From assembly GCA_019916065.1 (NCBI GenBank), contig CM034233.1:17816436-17880435 (forward strand): a DNA stretch of 64,000 bases, read 5' to 3'. Source of the stretch: Vitellaria paradoxa. Lineage: Eukaryota > Streptophyta > Magnoliopsida > Ericales > Sapotaceae. Each line of letters opens with the position of its first letter. Position 1 is the stretch's first letter. This document shows, piece by piece, positions 63,062 through 64,000 of the stretch. The notes beneath the pieces were generated by a model, which was given only the letters and a program-made list of their open reading frames with translations, did no database searches and was not told the origin of the DNA. The translations under genes and the position numbers were made by a program.

Positions 63062-63848
63062 TCAAGCTGGAGCATATATATTATATGTTCCAAACTTGTT
63101 GCAAATGTATCTCACCCTAGCTTCTTCTAGAGGTTTAGCAAACAAATCAGTCAATTGATCTTCAGACTTTACATGACTAATCTTGATGACATTTTGTAAA
63201 ATCTTCTCTCTGACGAAGTGACAATCAACTTCAATATGCTTGATTCGCTCATGAAATACTGAATTAGAGGCTATATGGATAGTAGCTTGATTATCACAAA
63301 ATAGTTTCATAAGTTGTGATCCAGAAACTCCTAATTCCTTTAACATATGACATATCCAAATCAATTTACAAGACGCATGGGCCATGACCTTATATTCTGA
63401 CTCTGCACTTAATCTTACCACCACTATTTATTTTTTACTTTTCCATAATACCAAGTTTCCTCCCACAAAGATACAATATCTAGTGGTTGGATCATCTATC
63501 TGTTGGCGAACCAGCCCAATCTACATCTATATAACTTTAAACAAGTGTATGACCATTATCTCGATACAACAAACCATATCCTAATGCACCTTTTAAATGC
63601 CTCAAAATACGAATAATCACATCCTAATGACTAGACTGAGATGCATCAAGAAATTGACTCACTACACTTGTAACAAAGGAGATATCTGTCCGTGTGACTG
63701 TTAGATAATTAATCTTCTCAACTAATCTGCAATATCAACCAAGATCTTCCAATAATTCTCCTCTATCTGCCAGAAGTTTTGTATTGGAATCCGCTGGAGT
63801 ATTAATTGGTTTGGCTCCTAACTTGCCGTTTTCAGACAGTAGATCAAG

Positions 63849-63879
<31 letters not shown>

Positions 63880-64000
63880 AAAGAGCAATGCCCTCGTGTG
63901 ATCTTGAAATCTCAATGCTCAACAAATACTTTAGTGAACCCAAATCCTTGGGGCTGAACTTAGTTTGAAGGAATATCTTCAGATCATGAATTCCTTATAT
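63062..64000 (-). pseudogene. Decayed Ty1-copia reverse transcriptase/RNase H fragment (continues past window)
   Basis: The minus strand encodes an open RNase H end (63424-63062) with SAESEYKVMAHA, LFCDNQATIHIASN, VFHERIKHIEVDCHFVREKI and QLTDLFAKPL, typical of copia RNase H. Upstream (to 64000) reverse-transcriptase C-terminal pieces (ISRSHEG, GKLGAKPINTPAD, YLTVTRTDISF, LRHLKG) are legible but broken by stops and a long T-run at 63850-63876. It is a different lineage from the complete copia element and is not functional. Confidence 0.85.

Overview
This is AT-rich plant nuclear DNA, most likely from a eudicot. Supporting evidence: four intron-containing genes of plant type, Ty1-copia elements primed by initiator tRNA-Met, a Helitron with typical plant termini, and many small inverted-repeat elements of the 'GTTTGG' kind. 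The species cannot be named from the sequence. No prokaryotic features, rRNA genes, intact tRNA genes or CRISPR arrays were seen.

Layout. (1) 80-4172, minus: the first four exons of a conserved plant secretory-pathway protein of unknown function; the gene runs off the left edge. (2) 6181-13447, minus: a complete 11-exon MYND zinc-finger gene. All splice phases close and give 375 aa. Its introns carry tandem repeats and a ~1 kb inverted-repeat element. (3) 13448-36362: about 23 kb of gene-poor DNA with nested MITE-like families, a complex fold-back (15216-16885), a long-TIR element (30120-31085), a tRNA-derived SINE-like relic and a 32-bp-stem hairpin. (4) 36450-37788, plus: a complete five-exon type-A cytokinin response regulator (249 aa) with a TATA box. 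(5) 37789-44549: repeats, including a ~2 kb giant palindrome (41288-43309). (6) 44550-56758: a compound mobile region. Two copies of one Helitron-like sequence face each other as an inverted repeat, and the left copy is split by a 5.8 kb copia retrotransposon with 392-bp LTRs and a GGTAT target duplication. The right copy ends in a hairpin plus CTAG. (7) 58646-61066, plus: a complete two-exon type-I formin (773 aa). (8) 63062-64000, minus: decayed copia reverse transcriptase/RNase H running off the right edge.

The host genes do not form a pathway: a secretory-pathway protein, a zinc-finger protein, a cytokinin signalling regulator and a membrane-anchored actin nucleator. Most of the rest is layered transposon history. 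In two places a duplicated sequence preserves the empty insertion site, so insertion boundaries can be read directly. All exon boundaries were derived by hand from GT/AG sites and phase continuity; no alignment or search was run.
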